In this document: positions 32,622 to 43,810 of the stretch, one piece after another
Numbering within the stretch: position 1 is the stretch's first letter
Layout: every line of letters starts with the position of its first letter
Origin: Strigamia acuminata
Lineage: Eukaryota > Arthropoda > Chilopoda > Geophilomorpha > Linotaeniidae
NCBI GenBank assembly: GCA_949358305.1
Contig: OX442315.1
Location: 9,636,427 to 9,700,426, forward strand
Reading direction: 5' to 3'
DNA: 64,000 bases
Position numbers and translations under genes: made by a program
Notes under the pieces: generated by a model
The model's database searches: none
Seen by the model: the letters and a program-made list of their open reading frames with translations, nothing else
Told to the model about the DNA's origin: nothing

Positions 32622-35600
32622 AGCTCGCGCTGACAAAAAACTCGGAAAATCTGCTGGCAGCCCAACCAACAATAGAATTGCCAATTGAGCCGTTACAAGA
32701 TTCGAAAGGGTTATCGGAGGCCCAATCAATAGATGCAAAAGTAATAGAGACTTCATTAATATTAAAAACATCAGTGGAGTCACAAGATCTGACTGAAGAC
32801 ATCCAAGAGACTCAATCAACAGCAAAAACACATTCAGGAGCACGATTCATCAAGGATAGCAAAACTGGAGAATATGTGCAATCGGAATCGACTGAAAAAC
32901 CACGAAAAGTAATTGGAACTTTGGAAGGTGGAAGAGGAACAATAGTTGTTGATTTCGAAGATGGTGAAGTTGTGGGAATAAAATTTCCAGCTCCAAGAGC
33001 AACAACGGAACCAAAACCGGAAGTAGCCGGGTATTCAACAAAACCGGAAGTAGCCGGGTGTTCATCAAAACCAGATAATTTATATGATAATGGACCACTA
33101 AAAAATACGACCATTCCTGTAATACTCACGCCACTGGAAGCAATCGGCACGATGCCAAAAAGAGAAGAAATGATCTGTGATATGAAATGTGGACAACTCG
33201 TCGGAATGAGATTCCCACCTTTAGAAATAAAAGATTGTCCACCTGTAATACAAGAAGCTTATCGATCAAACGAATTTGACAAATCATATTTCACAGTCAA
33301 AGTGACCGAAGCTTTAAAAGATGTAAAATTGGTACAAGAAAACGAAGCAACTATTTTTTGGACAAAGGTAAAAAAGACCTATGAAGAAACTCCATCAATA
33401 GCGGCTTGGATGACTGATACATCGGTTGAACCAGTGGATTGGGACCCATTCCTAAAGGAACTAACAACTTTGGAGCCAGAAGGACCAAGAATTAGAGTCT
33501 TTAACATTTTACTCCCTGAAGAAGATGTGTTAGAAGGAATGACGACGATTGACATCAAAACAGAACAAAATTCAATCGCCGCAATGTTGGATTCCGGAGC
33601 CAATCGCAGCTGCATTTCTTGGCCACTAATTCAAGCAATGGGGTTAGAAAAACAAGTATGGCCCCTCAAAGCCAACATGACTGTAAATACAGCGGACAAA
33701 AAGGTCCAACCTATGGGGACAATAAGGATGATGATTAGATGGACGTATGGTATGATGCAGCAATATTTCTTATTGTTGCCCCACGACATGAAGTTCATGT
33801 TAATCGGCAACGACGCAATGAAACGGATGAAGATTCAGCCGAATCCACTGAACGGCAAGTGGAACTTCATCACAACAATCGATGTGCCGCAACCTTACAT
33901 GCCACAGTATCTCCTCGACAAATATGAACAAAAGAAGGAAGAGCCCGAATCGTCTTTGAGGACATTTAGAAAAGAAAGCAGCTTTTGTGCATTCGAGGCG
34001 AGATTGAAGGTTGGAAATGGAGTCCATGACATGATTGAAGAAGCTAAACTGCAATTAACTGAGGCAGCACAATTGGAGCATGTGTTGAGAAAGTATGAGA
34101 AGATACTCAGCAAGAATCCTGGGAAAACACATGTGCTCCAACACACGATAAACTTAGATACGGATAAACCGATCCGAGTTCCATTTAAATCATGGAACCC
34201 ACAGAAGCGCGAAATTTTAAGGACCCTCTGCCAGGAGATGATCGACAAAGGCTATGTATCGGAAGCTGTAGGGGATTACGCAACGCGAATCGTGCTGGTA
34301 ATGAGACCAGGTTCGGAGCCACGCCTCTGTATCGACTACAGAGCGCTAAACGAACACACCCTTTATGACCCACCACAGATGCCGACCATTACGGAAATCT
34401 TAAGAGAGCTCGGCGAATTCCAGTGGGTGTCGACCATCAACTTAACAAAAGGATACTGGCAGATAGATTTGAGACCGGAAGATCGTCCGAAAACGGCCTT
34501 CTGGAGCCCAATGGGCAGGTTGATGTTTAACGTCATGCCCTTCGGGCTGGTAAACGCGCCAACAACGTTTCAACGATTGATTGAAAAGGTACTAGGAGAA
34601 GCATTCCGGAAATATGCTTGGGCCTACCTGGACGATATAGTGATCGTATCAAAGACATATGCTGAACATATGAAGCACTTGGACTCAGTATTGGGAAAAC
34701 TACAACAAGCAGGACTTCATGTAAACCCGTCCAAATCAAAGTTCTGTAGAAAAGAACTAAAATTCTTAGGATATAAACTAGGAATTAACGGGTTGAGTGT
34801 TGACCCAGCTAAGGTGGCTGCAATAACGGAATTTCCGGCGCCAACAAATTTGACCGAACTCCAGAGGTTCCTCGGCATGGTCAACTTTTTTCACCGACTT
34901 TTGAAAGATTTGGCGACTGTAGCGGCACCACTACGCCCACTTTTGAAGAAAGGAATAGAGTTCCTATGGGAAAATGAGCACCAAGTTGCATTTGATGAAA
35001 TAAAAAAGTTATTAACCGATGCAAAGACAATGCACCTGCCAAATTTACATCAATCTTTCATCGTAAGAACAGATGCAAGCAAAAAGGGTTTAGGCGCTGC
35101 CTTAATGCAAATGAAGGAAATTGACGGGCAAATGATAGAATCACCATGTGTTTATATCAGCCGATGTCTGCAACAGGCAGAACTCAATTATAGCGCCACC
35201 GACCTCGAGTGTTTAGCCGTCATATGGGCACTACGGAAATTCAGGCCGTATCTCGAGTTTACTAGCTTCGTTGTTCAAACTGACCATGAGGCATTGAAAT
35301 GGTTGATGAGACTGGAAGAGCCAGCAGGCCGTCTTGCCCGTTGGCAGATGGAATTAATGTCGTACAATTTTCAAATTCAATACTTGAAAGGGACAACCAA
35401 CACGTTGGCCGACGCATTGTCCAGGGCACCAATTCAGATAATTTGCGACGCTGAAGACACAGGGGAAGCCGATGGTGATCTTAGGTATTGTCCAACCGAA
35501 CCACGTAAATGGGTGGTAGGAAATTGGAACCAATTGCCACGACCCTTGACCGAGGACGAAGAAGTTGCATCTTATTGGTGTCAGGTGTATAGTGCGCCTA

Positions 35601-36183
35601 GTGAAGAGATGGAAAATAGTCCAAAAGAAAAGAAAGAATGGCAGTACATGCCAACTTCCGAAAACAAAATGGTCACGGCATTTATTGCAAAAGTGACGGA
35701 GCAGGCAAACTGCACACCGCCGACACGAGATGAGCTCGTTGATCATCAGATCAAAGATCGCCACTGTCAAGCAATGAGGCATTATCTTGAGACTGAGCAA
35801 TTTCCCTCATATGTGAAAACCCCATTGCATAGGAAAAAATATCGTATCTTGGCAACAAAACATATTGTAGAAGAAAACCTTTTACTCAAATATCACCCAA
35901 CAATGTCGGATGATTTGACAGAAGATTCGCGAGCGCTTAAAATTGTAGTGCCGAGATTATTAACATTTAGAGTTTTGTGGCAAATGCACGGACATCCTTT
36001 GGCAAGCCACTGTGGAATCGCACGAACACTTTATCGTATGCGACAAGTGTACACGTGGAACGGGATGAAACGAGATACAGCTCGATTTATTAAGCATTGT
36101 TCTCGCTGCCAAGCGTGCAAACCCAGAACAAAAACACGAGTGGAACCAGCTCAAATCGGCCCGTACGCGCCATTTGAATGTTT
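32576..36183 (+). pseudogene. pol: Ty3-2 Pol: protease, RT, RNase H, integrase finger
   Basis: The -1 frame relative to gag. After about 300 linker residues with a repeated KPEVAGY/CS motif come the protease (MLDSGANRSCIS near 33583), RT (LCIDYRALN near 34328, YLDDIVIV near 34625), RNase H (VRTDASKKGLGAAL near 35065), and the HHCC integrase finger (HGHPLASH ... CSRCQACK, 35983-36120). In RT the usual LDLTKGYW motif reads INLTKGYW: codon 34439-34441 is AAC, so the first catalytic Asp is Asn. Near 36172-36184 a one-base loss shifts the frame just before the integrase core, giving an early TAG at 36194-36196. Confidence 0.9.
32585..32630 (+). promoter_or_regulatory. -1 ribosomal frameshift signal, Ty3-2 gag-pol
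   Basis: The heptamer A AAA AAC (32585-32591) is in the zero frame as ACA AAA AAC. Six bases later GCGCGGGCTC (32598-32607) can pair with GAGCTCGCGC (32621-32630) as a 10-bp stem with one G-U pair and a 13-base loop. The pol frame, open from 32576, lies in -1 relative to gag. All three parts of a classical -1 signal are present. Confidence 0.85.
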
Positions 36184-37665
36184 GAGATCGATTTAGTAGG
36201 ACCGTTAACTAGAACGGAAACAGGAAATAACTATATCTTGGTGATTTTGGATATAGCCACTCGTTGGCCAGAACTTTATCCACTGGCAGACCCGGTGGCA
36301 CAAGATATAGCGGACTGTTTGTATGACACTTGCATGGGCTGGGGATTTCCGCTCCGGATTATATCAGATAACGGACCGCAATTTAAAGCACGACTTTATC
36401 ATGAATTTTGTAAAAAGTTCAAAATTGTGCCGCGATTTACATCACCGTATCATCCTCAGGCCAACACAGTGGAAAGGACCAACAGAGACCTGAAATATAT
36501 TTTGTCAATTTACACATTGATCCACAAACGCTGGGACGAATATCTAAGAGAGATAGCGTTTAGTATACGCACAACAGCAACAACAGGCCGAGATTACTCG
36601 CCAGCATACTTGAATTGTTGCAGAGAATTCAGGATACTGTGGGATCCTCGAATTTTGGATGGAATTTTGAAAATTGACCCAAATAAGCCGCACATTTACA
36701 TCCAACGATTGGAGAAGGTCATTCGCGACACGTACCATCATATGATGGCACACATCATGGACCTTCGTGAGCGTGTGGACAACCATAAATTAGAGGGAAA
36801 ATTTCAAAATTTTCGAACAAATGACCTCGTATGGAAGGAAGATCACATTTTATCAAAAGCGTGACAAGGAATTTCGACGAAATTGTCCGACAAACGAAGT
36901 GGGCCATATGTTATTATTAAAGTCCACCAGGGCGGAGCTGTCAAATTAAGACGACTTAAAGATAACAAGATCTTTCGTTCCATTCATATGTCCGAGTTAT
37001 CGCCGTATTTCCCGGAATTTAATCAAGAAATTTGGGAAAAGGGCCAGACACAGAGTAATCCGGAAGGAAAAATTATTAACACTTTGTTCGACGAGCCATC
37101 AACATCGGAAATGCAAGAAACTGCAAATATAGAAAGTTCGCAAAGCGTGCAGAATGAACAAATTGAAGGCAGAAATTCAATAGAATCTCAAACTTTGCGT
37201 CAAATGCAAAATTTAGACGATTCACAGAATCAAGGAAATTTAGAAGAATCACAAATTTTGGAGCAAACACAAAATTTGCAAGATTCGCAAATTTCGCAAG
37301 AGCAACAAGAATAACAAACAACACCAAGTTCATCAGACACGGAAAATAATGAGAAAAGGGAATCTACAATTCCAAGCGAACAGCAAGTCGAACAAAGTGA
37401 AGAAATAAATGAAGATTTAAGCGCAACTTTGCAGAAAAAATCACAAGAAAAGGCGCCACTTTTTCCAAAAAATTTAGTTTTAGAAACAGACGAACAAGTT
37501 GCGTCGTTTCCTAAAAAGGGGGGAGAAGTGGTAAAAAAAGTGAAAGCAAAACAGAGATATAAAAATCTGCGTGAAAATCAATCAGAAAAAATTAAAAAGA
37601 AAGCTGTCTTGAAGAAATATTCACTTCGAGACAGAGGGAGAATAAAACCACTAGACTACCTCTAA
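36178..37665 (+). pseudogene. pol: Ty3-2 Pol: integrase core and C-terminus, two stops
   Basis: In the frame after the slip: core Asp (FEIDLVGP), Asp (ISDNGPQF near 36367), Glu (TVERTN near 36472), then DLVWKEDHI. In-frame TGA at 36862-36864 and TAA at 37312-37314 interrupt it; sense resumes after each (SGPYVIIKVHQGGAVKLRRL; later a Glu/Gln-rich tail). It ends KKYSLRDRGRIKPLDYL with stop 37663-37665, like the Ty3-1 Pol tail. TGA and TAA are each one C-to-T change from CGA and CAA. The catalytic triad is present, but the protein is not translatable as one piece. Confidence 0.85.
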
Positions 37666-38378
37666 AAATAGAATAGAGCGACGTCACTCGGGAGTCCGGA
37701 AGTGGACGACGTCGCAGCTCGATCGTGATTGGTTGAACGAACCACATGTTGATTCAACGTGAAGTAAAAATCACATGTGTGGAGATTTCGTCAAAACAAC
37801 AACAAAACTTCAGAGAAATTTAAATTAATCATCAAGCGATCGAATAGCAGGATTTACGAGGAAGTCCGGACGGAACAATCGTTAATCAACGATGGATCAA
37901 GATTTTCGACCGCCGCCAAAACCGAAGAAACCAGTACACGAAGAGGTAGTAGAAAATCGAATTGAGTCGAGAAAACTAAGGATAAGAGATCCAAAATAAT
38001 AGTTATAAATATTCATAAATTGTGTGTGTCATAAAAAGCAAAATTTATCGGCAGTCGTAAGGAGTAGAACGAAATAAGTCGTAAACACGGAGATGCGATT
38101 ACAAAACCGATAAAAATTCGAGATAAGTGAAAAATAGCGCAAAGAAGGCGAAAAACTAAGTTAAAACTATCAGGAATAATTAATTTTATGTGAAAAAATT
38201 AGTAAATATTGGCAAAAACTTGAGAAAAGCGACATGAAAATACGTCGCGATATACGAAAGAGCGCCATCTGGTGAGAATTTTATGAAACGTAAAATTAAG
38301 AAAATGACACACGCAATTGAGAATAATTTAGTAAAAGATAAGAAATTAATGAAATTTAATTTATAGACAAGGAAAGCA
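37666..38378 (+). other. Ty3-2 pol-ORF3 spacer
   Basis: There is no convincing ORF. A CTCF-like core lies at 38263-38275 (minus strand TCACCAGATGGCG). The spacer ends with TTTAATTTATAG (AG at 38365-38366), a possible 3' splice site 12 bases before the ORF3 ATG. Confidence 0.5.
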
Positions 38379-41300
38379 ATGGAATCATGGGACGCATTAC
38401 CCAAAAACGCAAGAGTTCCACGAACCTTCTATCGGGGAAGGATCCATCGCAAAATAAGAAGAATATTTGAGCAGAGAGGCTATAGACCAGCCAATGTCCG
38501 AAAATTCATCTCACTAGCCATGCAAAGACGCTGGGGAACCTTGAAGAGACTATTCAAGGGCTTCAAAACTTGTTTCCACGAAATATTGCGCTTAATTTCA
38601 ATATTAACGGACACACATGGACCAATTTGGAATGAATTAATAGGCGAAGATTTTCCAATGAACCCAGAGGAAGCCGAGGATTACGTTATCTATTGCCACC
38701 CGGCGACCAATCGACCCCAATTTGCACGGCAAGTGATGAACCGACTACAAGAGACCATGGCGGATGTTGCAGCGGAATATTTGGAGGCCAAAGCGAAATG
38801 GCAAGCGGAGCAGGCGTTACTGGATGAGCCAGATTTGGAGACGGTGCCACCGTACTACGTGACCTCACAATATAAGATGCATCAATTAACGATGGCGGGG
38901 GTACTCGGGGTCCACATCACTCCAGTATCAAAGGAGAAGCCAGAGTTAAGTGATGATTTTGGCCCGCTGGTATATGTAAAGAGGCAACGACTGGAGAAAG
39001 AGGAAAAAGAACGTAGAGATAAAAGATCTCAGGACGATCAAGAGCCAAGTCCAGAGCGACGAAGGAAGACACCGGCCCAGCCAACTCGAAAAGTGGAGTA
39101 TTCCTCAAGACGACCACGAAACACAGCGCGAAGAGAGAGAACTCCACCAAAAGCACCAGAAAGATCTACAGCATCGGCACGCCATCCAAGGAGTAGATCA
39201 GCGTCCAGAAGTCATCAAGAGTCGGAACTAAGTCTGAAACCTCACCATTCATCGAGAAGTCACCACTCTAAAGATAGAAACCACGATGAATTCCGATCTG
39301 AGCAACATGAATTGGCTCGAAGAGGAAGGGAAGCAAGGACTCGAGGAGCACTTCGTTGCAGAGGAGGCGACAGACGGGGAAAAGAAACTTCGCCAAAGCA
39401 AAGTGCGTCGAGAAATCGAAGCAGGGAAACAAGACCCCTTGGACGAGACGAAAAAGTACGACAAGAAAGAAATGAACATCGAAGTCGCTGGTCGGAGCGG
39501 CGTAACGTAAAGTATGTTTCCTCTTCCCGTAAAAGAAATAATCGAAGTCCGGAATTAAGTCCGATAGGCAGTCGACGCCATTCGAGAGAGAATCGCCGAC
39601 ATGCAAGCAGTAGTTCATCCGGAAAAAGGCAGCAATCGAAGCCACGTCCAGTGAACAAACATCGATATTCCGAGACGCGCCCAAAAAGGGAAGTTTTAAG
39701 AAGCAAAAAGGATGGGATTCGAGTACGAATCACACAAGACAGTGATTCGTCATCGGCACCATCATTCCACACCGCAGATGAAAAGTGGGATGAAGATTAC
39801 GTAGTCATGGATGAATGTCGAGAGTCTACGTCAAGTGAGGCAGAAAGGTCAGAGAAGAGAACAAAGGGACCTAGAACTCCACCGCGTCAAGAAACTCCGC
39901 CGCGACAGGAAACTCCGCCACGACAGGAGGCTCCTCATCCTCAGACAGCTCCACAAAAGGGGAACAACTCACCAATTACCTGGACCCCAACATCAGTGCC
40001 AAGGACGCCGACACCCAGAGCCTCGTCTCCAGAAGACCTGACTTTTGAGAGTTTTCCCGAGTACGTGGAACCATCAACACACATTTTGGAGGAAACGCCA
40101 AATGAGCGTCATGAGGAAAGAACGCCGAAAAGAGTTTCTCCACCAAAATTTGCCATCAATCAGGAGAAGATGACGTTGGAAGAGGCGTTGGAAAAATCGA
40201 AAAATCAAGTGCCGAAACGACAAGGCCCGAAAAAAATGTTGCGCCCAGCACGTCGAATGAGGGACCCAAGAAAAGCGAAGCCTCGTGAAGCTAAAGTGAT
40301 GAACGAGAGGGATCCACATTTGCTGCCGCAAACGGAAATTAGTCCGTACACGGAATTTACATTGCCAAGACCAGCCATTGCAACTGTTCAAGGTAACATT
40401 CCACTGCAACCAGACGAGAATTATGACAAAAACTACGAACCATTGTGGGGAATGTATATTAAATTTCCGATGAGCTCACAAGGACTATTGACCCCTAACT
40501 TAGATGAATTTCAGCAAGTCCAACTACAAGTGACATTAGCAGAGATGAAGCAGCTTGCGCTTGAGTTCATACAACAACCCCTCGAAGCACAGACAGACGA
40601 ATGGTTGGAACACTGTAAGCCGTTCGCTCGAAAAATTTTGACAAGACTTTTGTGCCCAGGAGTGTTCCCAACCGACGAGACCACCTTAATTGCAGCCAGT
40701 TTCGTGTGGACAGAACCGATGGGGATTCCGCAGGAGATGTTAAGAAATTGGAAAAATGTGTTGGGAAGTCCGCCAAGGATACGAGCGGAATTGATTCGAG
40801 AGATCTTGAGAAGTGGGGAAACTCCATCTCAAAGTGCGCAAAGATTGAGAGCGGAATGGATCCAATATCGCATGAATCTGGCAGCCCAGCAGAGACTTCG
40901 AGATTTCTCGAGGCAGGCATTGCCCGACTGGACACCCGAACCCCAAACTCAGGAAGCCATGGAATTGAGTCCATTAACATTTTTGGCGATGTCGCAACCA
41001 ACTCCACAATTTCGAGTTCCGACACAAAAGGCCCCATCAGCCACGTTCACGCCTACAGCTCACCGAATGGCGTTAGAAAGGGTGGAATCAAGCAATAAGT
41101 CCGATGTCGAGTCTAACACCGAGCAAGGAGTGTCCAGACGAAGCGACGACTCCTCATCAAAGGAAACCGACGGATCGCGTCGTGGCCTTGCAAAGACAAA
41201 AGAGCCGTTGAAAACCGGAATAAAACGAAGCAAAAACATGGACTTTGGGAGAATTCGATACCTATACCCAAAATTGAGAGTCTCCGACGCCACCCGCACA

Positions 41301-41603
41301 ATGTTAATTTACAGCACTACCTTGTGTCGGGATGCTTTGAAGTGGCTCGAAAACTCGTCCAGAGAGCCTCAACGAATTGTGCGCCATCAAAGACTCATTG
41401 CGGTGCGGAGGGTGCCTACGGGGAATCGGGAAAGATACGATGTGGACTATGATCGAGTTTGGCCACGTTCGGAACACATCAAAGAGGTGTGGTTCCACGT
41501 CAATAATGGAGCAGCGTCTGGACCCATGAAAGGCATGCCCCGATTTTCGATATCCGAGTCCGAGACTCCAGGTCCAAGCTTCGAGTCAAGGAACGATGAG
41601 TAG
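38379..41603 (+). CDS. Ty3-2 ORF3: large RS-rich protein of unknown function
   Basis: An intact ORF of 1074 residues between pol and the 3' LTR, in the env position but with no signal peptide or membrane segment. Residues 1-200: basic helical domain (RRIFEQRGYRPANVRKFISLAMQRRWGTLKRLF). About 205-480: Arg/Ser/His-rich with SR and RSRS patches. About 505-540: repeated TPPRQE. About 640-870: a folded-looking domain with aromatic and Leu residues (LWGMYIKFPMSSQGLL, FARKILTRLLCPGVFP). C-terminus: LYPKLRVSDATRTMLIYS and WPRSEHIKEVWFHVNN. RS-rich stretches often mediate RNA or splicing-factor contacts; that role is inference. It remains open although gag and pol of the same copy are broken. I do not recognise the family. 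Confidence 0.75.
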   Translation: MESWDALPKNARVPRTFYRGRIHRKIRRIFEQRGYRPANVRKFISLAMQRRWGTLKRLFKGFKTCFHEILRLISILTDTHGPIWNELIGEDFPMNPEEAEDYVIYCHPATNRPQFARQVMNRLQETMADVAAEYLEAKAKWQAEQALLDEPDLETVPPYYVTSQYKMHQLTMAGVLGVHITPVSKEKPELSDDFGPLVYVKRQRLEKEEKERRDKRSQDDQEPSPERRRKTPAQPTRKVEYSSRRPRNTARRERTPPKAPERSTASARHPRSRSASRSHQESELSLKPHHSSRSHHSKDRNHDEFRSEQHELARRGREARTRGALRCRGGDRRGKETSPKQSASRNRSRETRPLGRDEKVRQERNEHRSRWSERRNVKYVSSSRKRNNRSPELSPIGSRRHSRENRRHASSSSSGKRQQSKPRPVNKHRYSETRPKREVLRSKKDGIRVRITQDSDSSSAPSFHTADEKWDEDYVVMDECRESTSSEAERSEKRTKGPRTPPRQETPPRQETPPRQEAPHPQTAPQKGNNSPITWTPTSVPRTPTPRASSPEDLTFESFPEYVEPSTHILEETPNERHEERTPKRVSPPKFAINQEKMTLEEALEKSKNQVPKRQGPKKMLRPARRMRDPRKAKPREAKVMNERDPHLLPQTEISPYTEFTLPRPAIATVQGNIPLQPDENYDKNYEPLWGMYIKFPMSSQGLLTPNLDEFQQVQLQVTLAEMKQLALEFIQQPLEAQTDEWLEHCKPFARKILTRLLCPGVFPTDETTLIAASFVWTEPMGIPQEMLRNWKNVLGSPPRIRAELIREILRSGETPSQSAQRLRAEWIQYRMNLAAQQRLRDFSRQALPDWTPEPQTQEAMELSPLTFLAMSQPTPQFRVPTQKAPSATFTPTAHRMALERVESSNKSDVESNTEQGVSRRSDDSSSKETDGSRRGLAKTKEPLKTGIKRSKNMDFGRIRYLYPKLRVSDATRTMLIYSTTLCRDALKWLENSSREPQRIVRHQRLIAVRRVPTGNRERYDVDYDRVWPRSEHIKEVWFHVNNGAASGPMKGMPRFSISESETPGPSFESRNDE

Positions 41604-41635
41604 AGAAGTTAAAGGAAGAATCGGGGATCCTTCCT

Positions 41636-41649
41636 AAAAAGAAGGGAGG
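41636..41649 (+). promoter_or_regulatory. Ty3-2 polypurine tract
   Basis: AAAAAGAAGGGAGG lies directly before the 3' LTR start at 41650. Confidence 0.8.
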
Positions 41650-42617
41650 TGTAGTAACCCTAGTGGTCACTAGCGAAGTGTCAGAAAAAGTCTGAAAAAT
41701 AATATTTTAGTTTATTATATTTTAGTTGAAGTTTTGTATTTTTTATGCTTCCTGTCTACAGGCAAGAAAGCTAAGCAGAGTGGGAGGAAATGTGGGTGGT
41801 TGCCAGGGTAACCAGCCCACAAGCCTCCAAGCAGGAAATGAGTCCTGAGAGGAGTGAGAACTCCTCAGTATGAACTAAACTTTGCTTGAGAACACAACCA
41901 CAAAAACCACCTGAACAAACCAGTATTTTTGTGACCACTCTGTGAAGTTTCAATATTCCTGTATCAACCAGTTGTTGATTTGGGAGTTTCCTACTGCTGA
42001 AGCCAGTCCGCAGCGGGATATTTCGGTCTTGCCGCATAATTCACGTGCGGTGGGATTTTTCCTACATTCTTGAGTCAACTCAATTGTTGGCTTGAGATTT
42101 CGCCTTGCCGTGGAGGAAATCCGGCTAGACGTTGCGAAGAGTCGCAAATACGTCGCCACGACGACGGAGTTGCGAGTGCAGTAGAAGTTACGGAAAGAGT
42201 CCGGTCGATCCAACAATTCGACGTGGCGTCGAATTGTACCAGGCTATTTCAAGAGAGGAGTTTTTGAGTGACGGAATAAGTCCGTTTTCGCCGGAAAACG
42301 ACGTTCGGGAGACGGGACGAGAGTCGTGAGTAAAGATTCGAGGAGACGCGACGATTACGAGCAGAAATCGTCGCCAAAACGTCGGAAACGTTGAGACAAC
42401 GTTTTCGCCGTGAATTAGAAGTCATTTCGTTATTTTATTCCTAATTTCCTTTAAACCTTATTTTATCAGTGTAATTTTGAGTTATTCTAAGTAAGAATAA
42501 ATAATTTGTGAGTTTTAATAGAAGTAGTAATAATTTTATGATAAGTCTTGTTAAGCAAAAGTGAGTTTGGGAATTATTGCTTTGGTAATCCAGAGTGATA
42601 ATTTTAGGCTCATTACA
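41650..42617 (+). repeat. Ty3-2 3' LTR
   Basis: 968 bp, TGTAGTAACCC ... CATTACA. Differences from the 5' LTR that I noticed: G/A at position 8, A/G near position 27, T/C in AAAGATT(T/C)GAGG, and C/T in GTCGAGAC/GTTGAGAC. It is followed by the AGAT duplicate. Confidence 0.9.
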
Positions 42618-42619
42618 AG

Positions 42620-43810
42620 ATGAGTATCAATTTAGATTTCAACGTTAGCGCCTCGGATTTCAAAACGGTCGTGGGAACGATTTTTGGTCGCCTCGGAAGC
42701 ATCGCAAGGGAAATTGAGGCAAAAATGACCAAGGACTGTGCCGGAGACGAACACGCGGTGCAGCACCTCATTGTGCACGCCGTGCACTTTAATTTAAAAG
42801 AAATTATTACCCACATGCATCAGAGTTGTCGCGAGGCCGTTAAGCGATTTCGAGAAGCAGACGCACTCAAGGAGGCCCAGAGACTTGAGGACGAGAAAAA
42901 TGCGCTCACTAAGCCACCACTGGACCAGGAGCTGATCATGACGGAAGAAGAGATTAAGAATTTTTCAGAAAAGATTCTCATCGAGTTAGCGCCTGAAAAA
43001 TTGGCACAACAATTTGAGGACGCAATCGCCGAGAATCCGAAATTAGCAGATCGCCGAACTAGGTATTCATTTCGATACGACCCTGTAACCGTGGCGGACA
43101 TCAAAAAACTCGTCTCGGAGCTGTCGTCAGACATGGGTTCCTCGATGTCGGATGTCGAGTCGCTTCGCGAATCAACGGGTGACGAGATGAATCACAAAGC
43201 ATTCCTGGCGGCGCGAGAGTATGAAAAACAGCTCAGAGAGAGGACGAACGAGATTGAAGTAATTCAGGCCGACGAACCATTCAGACTTCCTGGAGTTGGA
43301 CGAGCCGGTGCGCGAGCTGGTGGACGTCGATCGCCTTTGATATCTAGGATGCCCAAGATGATTTTAACACCACCAAAGGAAAATAGCAACGATTCGGGCG
43401 AGGTTGTCACACGCGAGAGTCTACTTGAGCCGGTCAAGCCACGGCCCAAGGAAAAGCGTCTAGAGGAACCAACTTGTGCTTTGGCGATCGTGGAGGAGAT
43501 TGTCCCGATTGACGAGATTTCCTACTCGCTTCCGTGGGAGCCGACTATCAAACTGGCCATTGACCGGAAAATACTATCACGCCTGTTCGAAACGATTATT
43601 TTCTCAGACCTTCATCTGGACCATGCCAAAGGAGAAAAGGTATTGGCCAACATTAAACAATACTATGTTGGACATTTTCTTTATCGAGTAAATAAGATCG
43701 CCCGGAAGTGCTACGCGACTTCAAAACAGCAAGTAAGAGTGATTCTTGTGAAAACAGCGCTTAGACTGGTCTATTATGCAATGGACGGTTATGGCCCGTC
43801 TGCATTTTAA
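42620..43810 (+). CDS. Ty3-3 ORF4: unknown 396-residue protein
   Basis: The ATG at 42620 overlaps the AGAT duplicate left by Ty3-2; before that insertion it directly followed AACTTTTTAAG (19913-19923), so Ty3-2 removed its leader but not its coding. MSINLDFNVSASDFKTVVGTIFGRLG starts a helical domain with two His-rich patches (HAVQHLIVHAVHFNL). Then a charged helix (AKRFREADALKEAQRLEDEK), a basic Arg/Gly patch (GRAGARAGGRRS), and a C-terminal helical domain (LAIDRKILSRLFETIIFSDLHL ... YYAMDGYGPSAF). No signal peptide, membrane span or known domain is seen. It is the last ORF before the Ty3-3 3' end. It could be a second part of an accessory gene pair with ORF3. Confidence 0.65.
   Translation: MSINLDFNVSASDFKTVVGTIFGRLGSIAREIEAKMTKDCAGDEHAVQHLIVHAVHFNLKEIITHMHQSCREAVKRFREADALKEAQRLEDEKNALTKPPLDQELIMTEEEIKNFSEKILIELAPEKLAQQFEDAIAENPKLADRRTRYSFRYDPVTVADIKKLVSELSSDMGSSMSDVESLRESTGDEMNHKAFLAAREYEKQLRERTNEIEVIQADEPFRLPGVGRAGARAGGRRSPLISRMPKMILTPPKENSNDSGEVVTRESLLEPVKPRPKEKRLEEPTCALAIVEEIVPIDEISYSLPWEPTIKLAIDRKILSRLFETIIFSDLHLDHAKGEKVLANIKQYYVGHFLYRVNKIARKCYATSKQQVRVILVKTALRLVYYAMDGYGPSAF

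Larger units (their letters stand above)
19926..42617 (+). mobile_element. Ty3-2: Ty3/gypsy element with extra ORF3, TSD AGAT
   Basis: Two 968-bp LTRs (19926-20893 and 41650-42617), each TGTAGT...CATTACA, enclose gag, pol and a 1074-residue ORF3. Flanking AGAT occurs at 19922-19925 and 42618-42621. The element is 22.7 kb as found because it contains Copia-1 (21239-28469) and a MITE (30330-30724); without them it is about 15 kb. I count about four LTR differences, so it is young, yet gag has a stop and pol a frameshift and two stops. It lies between ORF3 and ORF4 of Ty3-3, just ahead of the ORF4 start codon. Confidence 0.9.

Noticed and set aside
39249-39772. Minus-strand ORFs of 76-170 residues
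   Set aside because: Antisense of the Arg/Ser-rich part of Ty3-2 ORF3, which avoids stops on the other strand.
38379-41603. Envelope gene
   Set aside because: Position fits, but no signal peptide, membrane segment, cleavage site or Cys pattern of an envelope protein is seen.
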